From Buttiauxella ferragutiae (GTDB lineage Bacteria; Pseudomonadota; Gammaproteobacteria; Enterobacterales; Enterobacteriaceae): a stretch of 64,000 nucleotides of DNA. Below are positions 15,728 to 22,546 of this stretch, piece after piece. The notes under the pieces were generated by a model. It ran no database searches. It was not told the origin of the DNA and was given only the letters and a program-made list of their open reading frames with translations. Position 1 is the stretch's first letter; every line of letters starts with the position of its first letter. The stretch lies in the NCBI RefSeq assembly GCF_001654915.1, contig NZ_LXEQ01000033.1; one strand, given 5' to 3'. The position numbers and the translations under genes were made by a program.

Positions 15728-15981
15728 TGGTTTTTCTCCGTAGTCATCCAGCTCATGTGGCAGCGTTCGACCACACCGTCGAGCTGGGCGGTCATCAGAA
15801 ACAGCAGTGAAGCGAGTTGCGTTTGTTGCGCCGGGGGCTGGCTCAGTACGGTGCATTCCTGATGCTCCAGCAAATCACCGGCGAACTGGCCGACACGTAA
15901 TAAATGTTCCAGGCAACGCAGGTCATCCAGCGTAATGGTGGCGTTAATTCCTGACGGTGTTACCGGCTGCGTGATATCCAT
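15724..15981 (-). CDS. Conserved P4-satellite small protein
   Basis: 85 residues from MDITQPVTPSGINATITLDD with a helical leucine-rich middle (LRCLEHLLRVGQFAGDLLEH). It is found in this place in P4-like satellites, but I do not know a tested function. I prefer ATG 15981 over the upstream ATG at 16026, since homologues begin M-D-x-T-Q-P. The stop overlaps the cnr start as ATGA. Confidence 0.68.
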   Translation of the reverse strand: MDITQPVTPSGINATITLDDLRCLEHLLRVGQFAGDLLEHQECTVLSQPPAQQTQLASLLFLMTAQLDGVVERCHMSWMTTEKNQ

Positions 15982-16048
15982 GATTCGGTCTCCTGAGGGT
16001 GTGCGAAGCCCTGTGCAGATACGCACATAAATTGAATGAGTGATTTAA

Positions 16049-16486
16049 TTACAGGTAATGGCGGTAACTGTTATCCGGCTCAGGGCGGGAAATATCACGC
16101 CACGAATACACCACCGGGATATTTTTTATTACCGGTTTATTCTCTTCCGGATAAATATCAATATTCCGTTTACGCCAGATTTGTAATACCGGGTCATTCG
16201 TTATTATTTTCAGCACCGTATAACGGTTCTCAGGGTTACGCTTAAACACATCAGGACGAATACAGATAAATTCCCGCAAAAAGCGCCCGAGCGGTATTTC
16301 AATCACCTGACCGTCTGACTCAATACGAATAAGAATGGTGTAGGGTTTGCGGAATGGGTTCCAGACCATATCCGGGCAGCGGTAAGGCAAATCCCACGGA
16401 ATGCCATCGGCCAGAATGCCCACCACCGTCACAGCGGCATAAATATCCGTGCGGTATTTTTCACCCGGCTGTGGAAAATCAAACAT
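16049..16486 (-). CDS. P4 orf151-like protein
   Basis: 145 residues starting MFDFPQPGEKYRTDIYAAVT. It is a soluble protein rich in aromatic and basic residues with no motif I can name. It starts 3 bases after the epsilon stop and holds the position of P4 orf151, a non-essential early gene. G+C is lower than that of alpha. No function is claimed. Confidence 0.68.
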   Translation of the reverse strand: MFDFPQPGEKYRTDIYAAVTVVGILADGIPWDLPYRCPDMVWNPFRKPYTILIRIESDGQVIEIPLGRFLREFICIRPDVFKRNPENRYTVLKIITNDPVLQIWRKRNIDIYPEENKPVIKNIPVVYSWRDISRPEPDNSYRHYL

Positions 16487-16489
16487 GGT

Positions 16490-16789
16490 TTATTCCCCGC
16501 CGTGTAATTCAGTTAAACCACCTTGCGACAGAAATTCCTGGCACAGCCCTTTCGCTTTTAATTCCTCCAGCACGAAACTGATGTCGTCATGGATATAGCT
16601 GAATATTTGCGGAATATAGAGCTGGTGTAACCCGTTCATTTCCCGATGCTGTAAATCACCGCCGACAAACTGCGATACGGCACTGGCGCGGTTGAGTTTG
16701 TGGTACGCCTCGATGCTCAGGTGAGCAATGACCGGATTTTCGTTACCACGACGGGCTGAGACATTTTTAATGGGGGTTGCGTTATGCAT
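16490..16789 (-). CDS. epsilon: P4 epsilon-like derepression protein
   Basis: 99 residues from MHNATPIKNVSARRGNENPV. In P4, epsilon (about 95 residues, next to kil) binds the P2 C repressor and induces a resident helper prophage so that capsid genes become available. The assignment rests on size, gene order (kil, then epsilon, then orf151) and overall resemblance. The ATG at 16789 overlaps the end of kil by 8 bases. A longer open frame to 16987 reads antisense-like, proline-rich sequence and is rejected as the start. Confidence 0.72.
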   Translation of the reverse strand: MHNATPIKNVSARRGNENPVIAHLSIEAYHKLNRASAVSQFVGGDLQHREMNGLHQLYIPQIFSYIHDDISFVLEELKAKGLCQEFLSQGGLTELHGGE

Positions 16790-16979
16790 GAGCCACCTCC
16801 GCAACGGGCAGACGGGCGGCAAAGGAAAGAATGTAATCACGGACAAGGGAAAGACGGGCGGTGTGCTCATCACCGGCGACGGTACGGAGCATGGAAACGC
16901 GGCTGGTGCGTTCGGTACGACGAACGGCGGCAAAAACAAAGACAAACTGCGGGTGAGTCGGGGCGAGGGTCGAAGCCAT
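16782..16979 (-). CDS. kil: P4 Kil / Icd-like cell-division inhibitor
   Basis: Exactly 65 residues from MASTLAPTHPQFVFVFAAV to EVAHA, the length of P4 Kil, whose overproduction blocks host cell division (also annotated Icd-like). A GGAGG motif stands 8 bases before ATG 16979. The frame is open up to 17336 and databases often call that longer version an Ash-family protein, but the upstream part overlaps the immunity RNA region and lacks a convincing ribosome site. Expression should be blocked in the lysogen by the CI-type RNA encoded just upstream. Confidence 0.75.
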   Translation of the reverse strand: MASTLAPTHPQFVFVFAAVRRTERTSRVSMLRTVAGDEHTARLSLVRDYILSFAARLPVAEVAHA

Positions 16980-17021
16980 AAGGGCAACCTCCATAGTTAG
17001 CTGAATACAGCCACCACCGGA

Positions 17022-17236
17022 GTTCCTACACTCATGGGTGGTAGCCCGGACGGGGGTAGGAATACCGGTAACTATGAGAACCGGCCAGCCCGAAAGCTGC
17101 CCCGCCCGGGCCACCATTATCTGACCTGAACCACAGTGTAAACACCATAGTTCAAAATATGGGTGTGCCTGAGCAACGACGTAAAAAAAGACGCATGGCG
17201 CGTCTGGTGTCGCCATAGTTAAACACGGGTTCCTAC
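17022..17236 (-). ncRNA. cI: P4-type immunity leader with CI-like RNA (seqA, seqB, seqC)
   Basis: Read on the minus strand from the vis side, the leader carries GTAGGAAC (17236-17229), then its complement ATTCCTAC (17063-17056), then GTAGGAAC again (17029-17022). This is the seqA-seqB-seqC layout of phage P4, where a short processed RNA containing seqB pairs with seqA and seqC of the nascent leader and causes early transcription termination. The first pairing extends as GGGCGTAGGAA against TTCCTACCCCC with one mismatch. A CCACC/GGTGG stem (about 17010-17042) surrounds seqC. The exact 5' and 3' ends of the RNA are not visible, and the span given covers the three pairing sites. Confidence 0.7.
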
Positions 17237-17332
17237 GCCCGGCTGTCGATTTTGCGACAGCGGAAAAACTATAACCGCAAACCTGGAAGGGATGCAAGCC
17301 AGGGAAAGGGGCTTTTTGAAAACGAGGCTGAT

Positions 17333-17599
17333 TCATGCGTCACATCCCCGGTTTCGTTGTGCGATACGTTCTGACATCCACACGGTGACTTCTGACTGGA
17401 GCCAGGCGACATTTTTACCACCGAGGGAAACCTGCGTCGGGAATGCATTGCGGGCGATTAAATCGTAAAGCGTGGAGCGGGACAGCCCGCACTGGTGAAT
17501 GACTTCCGGGAGTCGTAAAAAACGCTCCTGAGTCGGGGTAGAAACTGGCGGCAGATGCGCGGCTGGCGCGGAAGATAGTGCGGAAAAAGCGGTGTGCAT
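17333..17599 (-). CDS. vis: Vis: AlpA-family excisionase and regulator
   Basis: 88 residues, the same length as P4 Vis (orf88). The region RFLRLPEVIHQCGLSRSTLY is the AlpA-type winged helix-turn-helix, followed by FPTQVSLGGKNVAW. Vis directs integrase toward excision and represses its own late promoter while helping sid transcription. GAGG precedes ATG 17599 at good spacing. It is the first gene of the leftward operon, and the immunity leader follows it. Confidence 0.88.
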   Translation of the reverse strand: MHTAFSALSSAPAAHLPPVSTPTQERFLRLPEVIHQCGLSRSTLYDLIARNAFPTQVSLGGKNVAWLQSEVTVWMSERIAQRNRGCDA

Positions 17600-17877
17600 A
17601 AAGCTACCTCATAACAGTCCATAGAGATCCGGTCGTGTCCGTCCGGCTTCGGGTAGCTCTCTATTTTGTGAATATTTTCTCTGAGGGCAACATATGATTT
17701 TATGTAAACAATCATTGACTTATTCAAAAGAAATAGACTGGTAAATACTGGCAATCATATGCAATACGGTGGAACAAAATGGCAAATCAATGATTCCTTA
17801 TAGATATATAAAAACGTTTATTTATTGCAAATAAATCTAATGAGTATCAAAGCCATCTCGCTGTCGAAAATAATCAG
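17600..17877. promoter_or_regulatory. Control region between vis and the origin
   Basis: 278 bases, AT-rich, holding the presumed promoter(s) for the vis-alpha operon on the minus strand. In P4 the PLL promoter lies here. I cannot assign a single -35/-10 pair with confidence. Confidence 0.4.
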
Positions 17878-17971
17878 GGTGAACAGTGGTGAACAGACGG
17901 TGAACAGTCGAAAACCAACTGTTCACCATTTAATTTACTGTATTACTTATCTTTTTTTTAAAGGTGAACAG
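17878..17971. other. Satellite replication origin: five GGTGAACAG iterons
   Basis: Exact GGTGAACAG occurs at 17878-17886, 17888-17896, 17899-17907 and 17963-17971, and its inverse CTGTTCACC at 17919-17927. A weaker GAGTGAATAG follows the last. This is the type I iteron recognised by P4 alpha. An AT-rich run (17928-17962) separates the last copy and is a likely melting region. The cluster sits between the divergent vis and sid operons. Confidence 0.82.
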
Positions 17972-18057
17972 AGTGAATAGTTAATAGTAAAAAAATAATA
18001 AAAGAGGGGGTATGTTCCTGCGACCTTTCCTCTGGCAAGCCTGTTTTCAGGTCTTCT

Positions 18058-18075
18058 TGTGTCAGGGCTGGTACA
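18058..18075 (+). promoter_or_regulatory. Candidate Ogr/Delta binding site upstream of sid
   Basis: TGT-N12-ACA (TGT at 18058, ACA at 18073) fits the dyad used by P2 Ogr and P4 Delta at about -55 of late promoters, and the sid start is 72 bases on. Nearby ACAAC-N10-GTTGT (about 18081-18100) is another dyad. This is only a pattern match. Confidence 0.35.
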
Positions 18076-18146
18076 TCCACAACCGATCCTCTTGTTGTGT
18101 GGCACACGGCAGAATAGCCACTCATTGAAATGACGGAGAGGCACTC

Positions 18147-18884
18147 ATGACCCAGACCATAACTATTCCTGAATCCCTGAAAGCCGGTATGCAGCGTCTT
18201 GAAGCGGCAAAGGCGGCTCATCTTGAGAACGCCCGCAAAATTGATGAGACCGAAACGGCCATCAACCGCGCCCGCGAACAGAAAGCGGAGCTGGAGCAGG
18301 AAAACGGTGAGGACACGAATAGCTGGCGCAACCTGTTCCGCGCCGGTGGTGCTGTGCTGACGGATGACCTGAAAAAGCGTCACATTGAACGTGTGGCACA
18401 GCGTGAGCTGGCACAGGAATGCGACAATCTGGCACAGGTGCTGGAGTTTGAACGGGAGAAGCTAAAGGGAGCCTGTGATTCGAGCGCAAAAGCGTACCGA
18501 CAGGCTCATCTGTCCGTTTTGCGTGACTATGCTGAGGGTGAACTGAAACAGGCACTGGAAACCGCCTGCGGCGCACTTGTCCGGGCAATGAAGCTAAAAG
18601 GCCTGGTATTAGATAACCCCCTGGCTAACAACACCGGTCATCAGGGCTACGTCGAACCGGATAAAGCGGTCATGCATCAGGTCACCCTGTTTCTTGAGCA
18701 GAAAATCAGTGGGTATAACCTGCGTCTTACCGACGAACCGGTGCTCTACAAAACCGGCCTGTCATCCCTGACGCTGCCACATATGGATCATAATGTGGCG
18801 GGAACACCATTCGCCAATAAGGCATTTTACGAGCGCATGCAGCAACTGGAAGCGCAGCTCAAAGCGAAAGGGTTACTGTCATGA
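18147..18884 (+). CDS. sid: Sid: capsid size determination scaffold
   Basis: 245 residues, like P4 Sid (about 244). Strong agreement is visible in KAAHLENARKIDETETAI, DLKKRHIERVAQRELAQE, REKLKGACDSSAKAYR, NPLANNTGHQGYV and LPHMDHNVAGTP. Sid forms an external scaffold that forces the helper capsid protein into a small T=4 head that fits satellite but not helper DNA. Long helices with EAAKAAHLE-type coiled-coil character occupy the first 100 residues. First gene of the late operon, overlapping delta by ATGA. GGAG precedes the ATG. Confidence 0.93.
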   Translation: MTQTITIPESLKAGMQRLEAAKAAHLENARKIDETETAINRAREQKAELEQENGEDTNSWRNLFRAGGAVLTDDLKKRHIERVAQRELAQECDNLAQVLEFEREKLKGACDSSAKAYRQAHLSVLRDYAEGELKQALETACGALVRAMKLKGLVLDNPLANNTGHQGYVEPDKAVMHQVTLFLEQKISGYNLRLTDEPVLYKTGLSSLTLPHMDHNVAGTPFANKAFYERMQQLEAQLKAKGLLS

Positions 18885-19120
18885 TGCACTGTCCATTCTG
18901 TAAAACCTCAGCCCATTCCCGTTCAAGCCGCTATCTGTCTGACAGCGTCAAGCATCGCTATTACCAGTGCCAGAATGTGCTCTGCTCTGCGACCTTCCGG
19001 TCGATGGAGTCCGTTGAGTCGATTATCCGACAGCCGGTGGCCAGTGATGAGCCTGATGATGATTTTATCCAGGCAGAAATGGATAAAGAGCCGAAACAGC
19101 GACCATCAGCGACACAATGA
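18881..19120 (+). CDS. delta: Delta/Ogr-type late transcription activator, single zinc finger
   Basis: 79 residues with a C4 zinc finger at C4, C7, C30 and C35 (HCPFCKTSAH...YYQCQNVLCSATF). Ogr/Delta proteins contact the alpha subunit of host RNA polymerase and switch on helper and satellite late promoters. P4 Delta is a tandem duplication of about 166 residues; this one has a single domain, like P2 Ogr and phiR73 Delta. It shares ATGA with sid and has a second possible start at the next codon. Psu follows 18 bases after the stop. Confidence 0.88.
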   Translation: MMHCPFCKTSAHSRSSRYLSDSVKHRYYQCQNVLCSATFRSMESVESIIRQPVASDEPDDDFIQAEMDKEPKQRPSATQ

Positions 19121-19138
19121 CCAGACGGGGATGAATCA

Positions 19139-19714
19139 ATGAGCGACACACCATTACAGCAGGCCTTTGCAGTGTGTCAGGCGAATAAAACAGCCTGGCT
19201 GAATAAAAAAGATGAGCTGGCCGCAGCAGAGACGGAACTGGATGAACACCTCGCACCGGGAGCGCCCCGGAACGCAGAGAAAATCCGCTACCTGAGCGAA
19301 TACATCGACATTAAGCAGTGGGAAATTACCTGTGCGGCTGGCCGCTATATCCGTTCACATGAAGCGGTGCAACACATCAGCATCGGGAATGCCCTGGGCG
19401 CTTTTATGACGCAGAACGGGGCGGCACTGGTCAATACACTGGCACCGGAATTAATGGGTATTAATCAGTTTCCTGCGGCAGTCAGAGAGCTGGCGATACG
19501 ACGAGCGACGCATTACATCGGTGAAGCCCTGCGGGGGTATCTGACCACGAGTCAGGAAATCAATTACACGGCTGAAAACAACGACATTTTAACGGCCATC
19601 GGATTCAGGCCTGATGCGGCTTCGCGTGTTGATAATCAGCAAAAATACACACCGGTACAGAACCGTGTTTATGCGCACCGGCAGGCAGAACTGAGCCAGC
19701 AAAACCCCGTTTAA
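19139..19714 (+). CDS. psu: Psu: Rho inhibitor and capsid decoration protein
   Basis: 191 residues, P4 Psu being 190. Conserved blocks include LQQAFAVCQANKTAWL, AAGRYIRSHEAVQHISI, APELMG and ENNDILTAIGFRPDAASR. Psu dimers bind Rho, suppress transcription termination and stabilise the small capsid. It ends the sid-delta-psu operon and is followed by a hairpin terminator and cos. Its last 83 codons are duplicated as a remnant at 6502-6753. Confidence 0.95.
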   Translation: MSDTPLQQAFAVCQANKTAWLNKKDELAAAETELDEHLAPGAPRNAEKIRYLSEYIDIKQWEITCAAGRYIRSHEAVQHISIGNALGAFMTQNGAALVNTLAPELMGINQFPAAVRELAIRRATHYIGEALRGYLTTSQEINYTAENNDILTAIGFRPDAASRVDNQQKYTPVQNRVYAHRQAELSQQNPV

Positions 19715-19748
19715 AATACGCCAAAAAATACTGCTATTTAATTCAATT

Positions 19749-19775
19749 AAACCATGCATTACCGTGCATGGTTTT
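19749..19775 (+). terminator. Terminator of the sid-delta-psu operon
   Basis: AAACCATGCA, loop TTACCG, TGCATGGTTTT: a perfect 10-bp stem with a short T-run, 35 bases after psu. Confidence 0.78.
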
Positions 19776-19875
19776 GCATGTAAAACCCCGTATTTTTCAC
19801 ACCTCAACATCCCAGAGCTGGCACGGCTCCGGGGTGTTCATGCATATGCATTAAAACCCACCCATGAAGCGGGCA

Positions 19876-19894
19876 GGCGTGGCGGGGATAGCAT
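19876..19894 (+). other. P2/P4-type cos site, copy 2
   Basis: GGCGTGGCGGGGATAGCAT, identical to copy 1 at 6888-6906 and 16/19 to the P2/P4 cohesive end as I recall it. It lies between psu and the cargo, as cos does in P4. Confidence 0.65.
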
Positions 19895-19979
19895 TGCGCG
19901 CTAAATGTATAATTGATAAAAAGCTCATAAAATTAAAGTTACCTTTTAAATCTATAAGCTTATTTTCATTTAACTTGGT

Positions 19980-20879
19980 TTAACGAAGTTTTATTAAATT
20001 GCTCTGGTATATCCAATTGTTCGTCCTGAAATTGTAAAGGGAGAATCTGATTATATATTCCCAGTCGTATGTTAAATTGTCATTTATTGAAATAAAACTA
20101 TCCACCAAATCTCTGTGTGTGTTAATGGTAATACTACCTTTATCAAGTAATTCTTTATATTTTCTCAGTTGCTTTGCATTTCTCCAAAAAGAGTTTGAAA
20201 TCATTTCCTGATGCAATTTTTCAATTTTAATTGTTCGTAGATGGAAGTTGATGTGTTTTTTTATTATATAGGGGAGGTTATTGTTTGCAGTAACAATAAA
20301 TTTCATATCTACAGAGGGGTATGGGTTTTCTTTAAATATAACAATGAGTAATGGTTCGTTTTGTAGTAATGATTGATAATCATCATAATAAGGATTGATT
20401 ATTCTCCTCCATGCGCCGAATGATTTTTTTGCACCTTTGTCTTTGTTACAATCACCACAGCATGGAATAAGATTTTCAGGTAGGAATGCGAATTGGGGTA
20501 GGAGCGCTTTGTTGTAATAATGGTCTAATGTTCGACATGGGGACACGCCACAGTATGGACATAAAATCCCATTGTTAACATATGCATTCCTAATATCATC
20601 TATGAAATTAGTTTTTCTTTTTTTACTTGGGTTTTTGTAAATCCATTCTAATTGGGTCTGGAATTTAGAAAGGTTTATGCGATTGTTGTGACTTAACCTT
20701 TTATTTTGAAGCATCTCATAATTATATTTAATTAATTCATGCAACCAAACTGTTTTTTTTGAACTTAAATCTAAAATTCCAACTGGCTCATTTAATGATG
20801 TCATGATGTCTATTGCAGATGCTAAATTAACATCATTTTCAATTTTGCTTATCTCCAAAGGCTTTGTTAAAGGTCTCAT
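19980..20879 (-). CDS. HNH endonuclease, PtuB-like (Septu-type pair)
   Basis: 299 residues with an HNH module in the middle: CPYCG (C107, C110), TLDHYYNK (D119-H120), ENLIPCC (N136) and C-x2-CNKDKG (C141, C144, N145). The arrangement LDHYxxK...NLxPCCxxCN is that of PtuB nucleases in Septu and retron-associated pairs. Flanking N- and C-terminal regions of about 100 and 150 residues are not recognised. Its ATG shares ATGA with the stop of the ATPase gene. With that partner it is expected to cut DNA when phage infection activates the complex. A+T content is far above that of the satellite core genes. No reverse transcriptase is present, so it is not a retron. Confidence 0.78.
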   Translation of the reverse strand: MRPLTKPLEISKIENDVNLASAIDIMTSLNEPVGILDLSSKKTVWLHELIKYNYEMLQNKRLSHNNRINLSKFQTQLEWIYKNPSKKRKTNFIDDIRNAYVNNGILCPYCGVSPCRTLDHYYNKALLPQFAFLPENLIPCCGDCNKDKGAKKSFGAWRRIINPYYDDYQSLLQNEPLLIVIFKENPYPSVDMKFIVTANNNLPYIIKKHINFHLRTIKIEKLHQEMISNSFWRNAKQLRKYKELLDKGSITINTHRDLVDSFISINDNLTYDWEYIIRFSLYNFRTNNWIYQSNLIKLR

Positions 20880-22546
20880 TTTAATTTTGCCTCCATTATT
20901 ATTTTATTAATTAAGTCTGAAGGAAGGTGAGAGTAATTACTTAATATTTCTGAGATCGTATTGTTTTTTGCTATATTGGAGATTTCTTCTCTGAAAATAG
21001 CGTTTGAGTGTAAGTCGCCGAAAACATCAATCATTATTTGATGTGTATCTGCGCCAAAGGTCTCAATTTTCGTATTTTTGAACCTTGTAACGCCATTGTT
21101 TCGATGCAAAATAGTTACTTGCTGAGAGGGGATTTCTCTTAATACTAATGCTGAATGTGTTGTTGCGATAGCAACTGAATTTGTGTCTCTTAATATATTT
21201 GTAAGTGAATTTATAAAGTGGGTTAGCAAACTTGGATGCAGGTAGTTTTCAGGTTCTTCTATTAATATTAGGCTGTTTGTTTCGACGATTGAAATCAATG
21301 AAAACATACATGTCAAAAATGCCAGTTGTCCTGAGCTAAGCTCAAATGGTTGCTCATCTTTATAAAAAACAATTTCCTCGTTTGGGAGGGTGTATTCAAT
21401 TTCTGTGCCAGTTAACAGATCCAGGTTCCCATTTAAGTTGACCAGCGTATAACGGTCTATCAAATTGGAAAAACTTTTAGATTTTATCTCATCACTATTA
21501 GTTTTAATTCCTATTGAGAAGTTAGGGATTATTGTTTCAGTGACTTTATCTAATAATTGACTTTGTTTAAAAAAACCTTCTTTTGTGGAGTCGCGTTCTT
21601 TCACCATTTCCATTAAAGATAATAAAGTTAACTTTCTCCCTCTAATAAATAAATTATTGTAATGTTTCTTGGAAGTAAGGGATATAAAATTATAGTTGTT
21701 TGTTTTGGAACGGTTTTTTGTAATATTTGTAGGGCGGTAACAACTGTCGTTAATCGTGTTGGATAATGCAATTATTCTACTAAATACCTCATTTTTATCA
21801 TGAGAATCATGCTTTAAAGAAAGGTAGTTTTTAGCAATTCTATTCAATAAAAATGTTTTACCACTACCGTTTTTCCCTATTAATATATGTATAGGTATGT
21901 TTATGTTGTGATATTTTGAAAAATTTAACTTGTACTTATTATTTTCAAAGTCCTCAATGGTTAAATGTGATGGTGGTTGTATGTTATAAATTATATTATT
22001 TGTGTTTACCAGGTGTTTATAGCCATTGGTAAACGCATAATAACTGGCGCTATTGTTAAGTAGTAGATCAAAAAATATTTTGTTAGAATTTTCTCGTATG
22101 AATCTATGAGATTTTTTTATATTAAAACCAGCGCCTAAATCTTTTATCGTATACAGAAAATCTAAAGCATCATTTGTATTTAGGTTTTTATTAATGTACC
22201 GATAAGTTCCCTCGTCATCAATTTGACTCAGGAAGTAATAATTTAAGTCGGTTTCTATATCTCGTAAAGATATTTTATTGGAGGATAATTTTTTGAATAA
22301 GTCATTTTCGTTGTCATTACGCCCAACTAAAAGCATGGTGAGAGTGTTGGAATTAGTGTTGGCTTTGTATTTTTTGAAATGAAAATGATCTATTTCATTG
22401 TTAAGGTTGATAGCTATTTTTAGAACAAAAATGTGGTTGTTGTGGATTTTATAAATTGATTTTTTAATATCAATAACTTCAAGGGTAATGCGATCTTGGT
22501 TATTGTCCTGTGGCTTTCCAAAAATAATATCATTAATTTTTATCAT
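20876..22546 (-). CDS. ABC/AAA-type ATPase, PtuA-like, partner of the HNH nuclease
   Basis: 556 residues. Walker A is GKNGSGKT (residues 224-231), an ABC-type signature FELSSGQLAFLT comes near residue 405, Walker B is SLILIEEPENYLHP, and a switch histidine follows in IATTHSALVLR. These belong to the OLD/RecF/AAA_21 group that includes PtuA. An unusual point is the N-terminal extension of about 220 residues before Walker A, which I do not recognise. The start codon overlaps the integrase stop as TAATG, so the cargo pair is likely read from the int promoter. Strong AT bias suggests acquisition from another source. Confidence 0.8.
   Translation of the reverse strand: MIKINDIIFGKPQDNNQDRITLEVIDIKKSIYKIHNNHIFVLKIAINLNNEIDHFHFKKYKANTNSNTLTMLLVGRNDNENDLFKKLSSNKISLRDIETDLNYYFLSQIDDEGTYRYINKNLNTNDALDFLYTIKDLGAGFNIKKSHRFIRENSNKIFFDLLLNNSASYYAFTNGYKHLVNTNNIIYNIQPPSHLTIEDFENNKYKLNFSKYHNINIPIHILIGKNGSGKTFLLNRIAKNYLSLKHDSHDKNEVFSRIIALSNTINDSCYRPTNITKNRSKTNNYNFISLTSKKHYNNLFIRGRKLTLLSLMEMVKERDSTKEGFFKQSQLLDKVTETIIPNFSIGIKTNSDEIKSKSFSNLIDRYTLVNLNGNLDLLTGTEIEYTLPNEEIVFYKDEQPFELSSGQLAFLTCMFSLISIVETNSLILIEEPENYLHPSLLTHFINSLTNILRDTNSVAIATTHSALVLREIPSQQVTILHRNNGVTRFKNTKIETFGADTHQIMIDVFGDLHSNAIFREEISNIAKNNTISEILSNYSHLPSDLINKIIMEAKLK

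Larger units (their letters stand above)
19491..19899 (+). repeat. psu-cos direct repeat, copy 2 (with 6503-6911)
   Basis: Same orientation as copy 1, about 13.0 kb away. It includes the end of psu, terminator and cos-like site, and breaks off into the Septu-like cargo region. Confidence 0.88.

Noticed and set aside
16980..17336. Upstream extension of kil (an Ash-family-like 184-residue protein)
   Set aside because: It overlaps the seqA-seqB-seqC immunity leader and lacks a good ribosome site. The 65-residue form from 16979 matches P4 Kil and has GGAGG.
17458..17754. 98-residue minus-strand open frame overlapping vis
   Set aside because: Out of frame with vis over most of its length and without recognisable features; vis fits P4 in length and helix-turn-helix.
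19980..22546. Retron (ATPase-HNH pair as retron effector)
   Set aside because: No reverse transcriptase open frame and no room for an msr-msd locus between int and the ATPase (TAATG) or after the HNH gene that I could identify.
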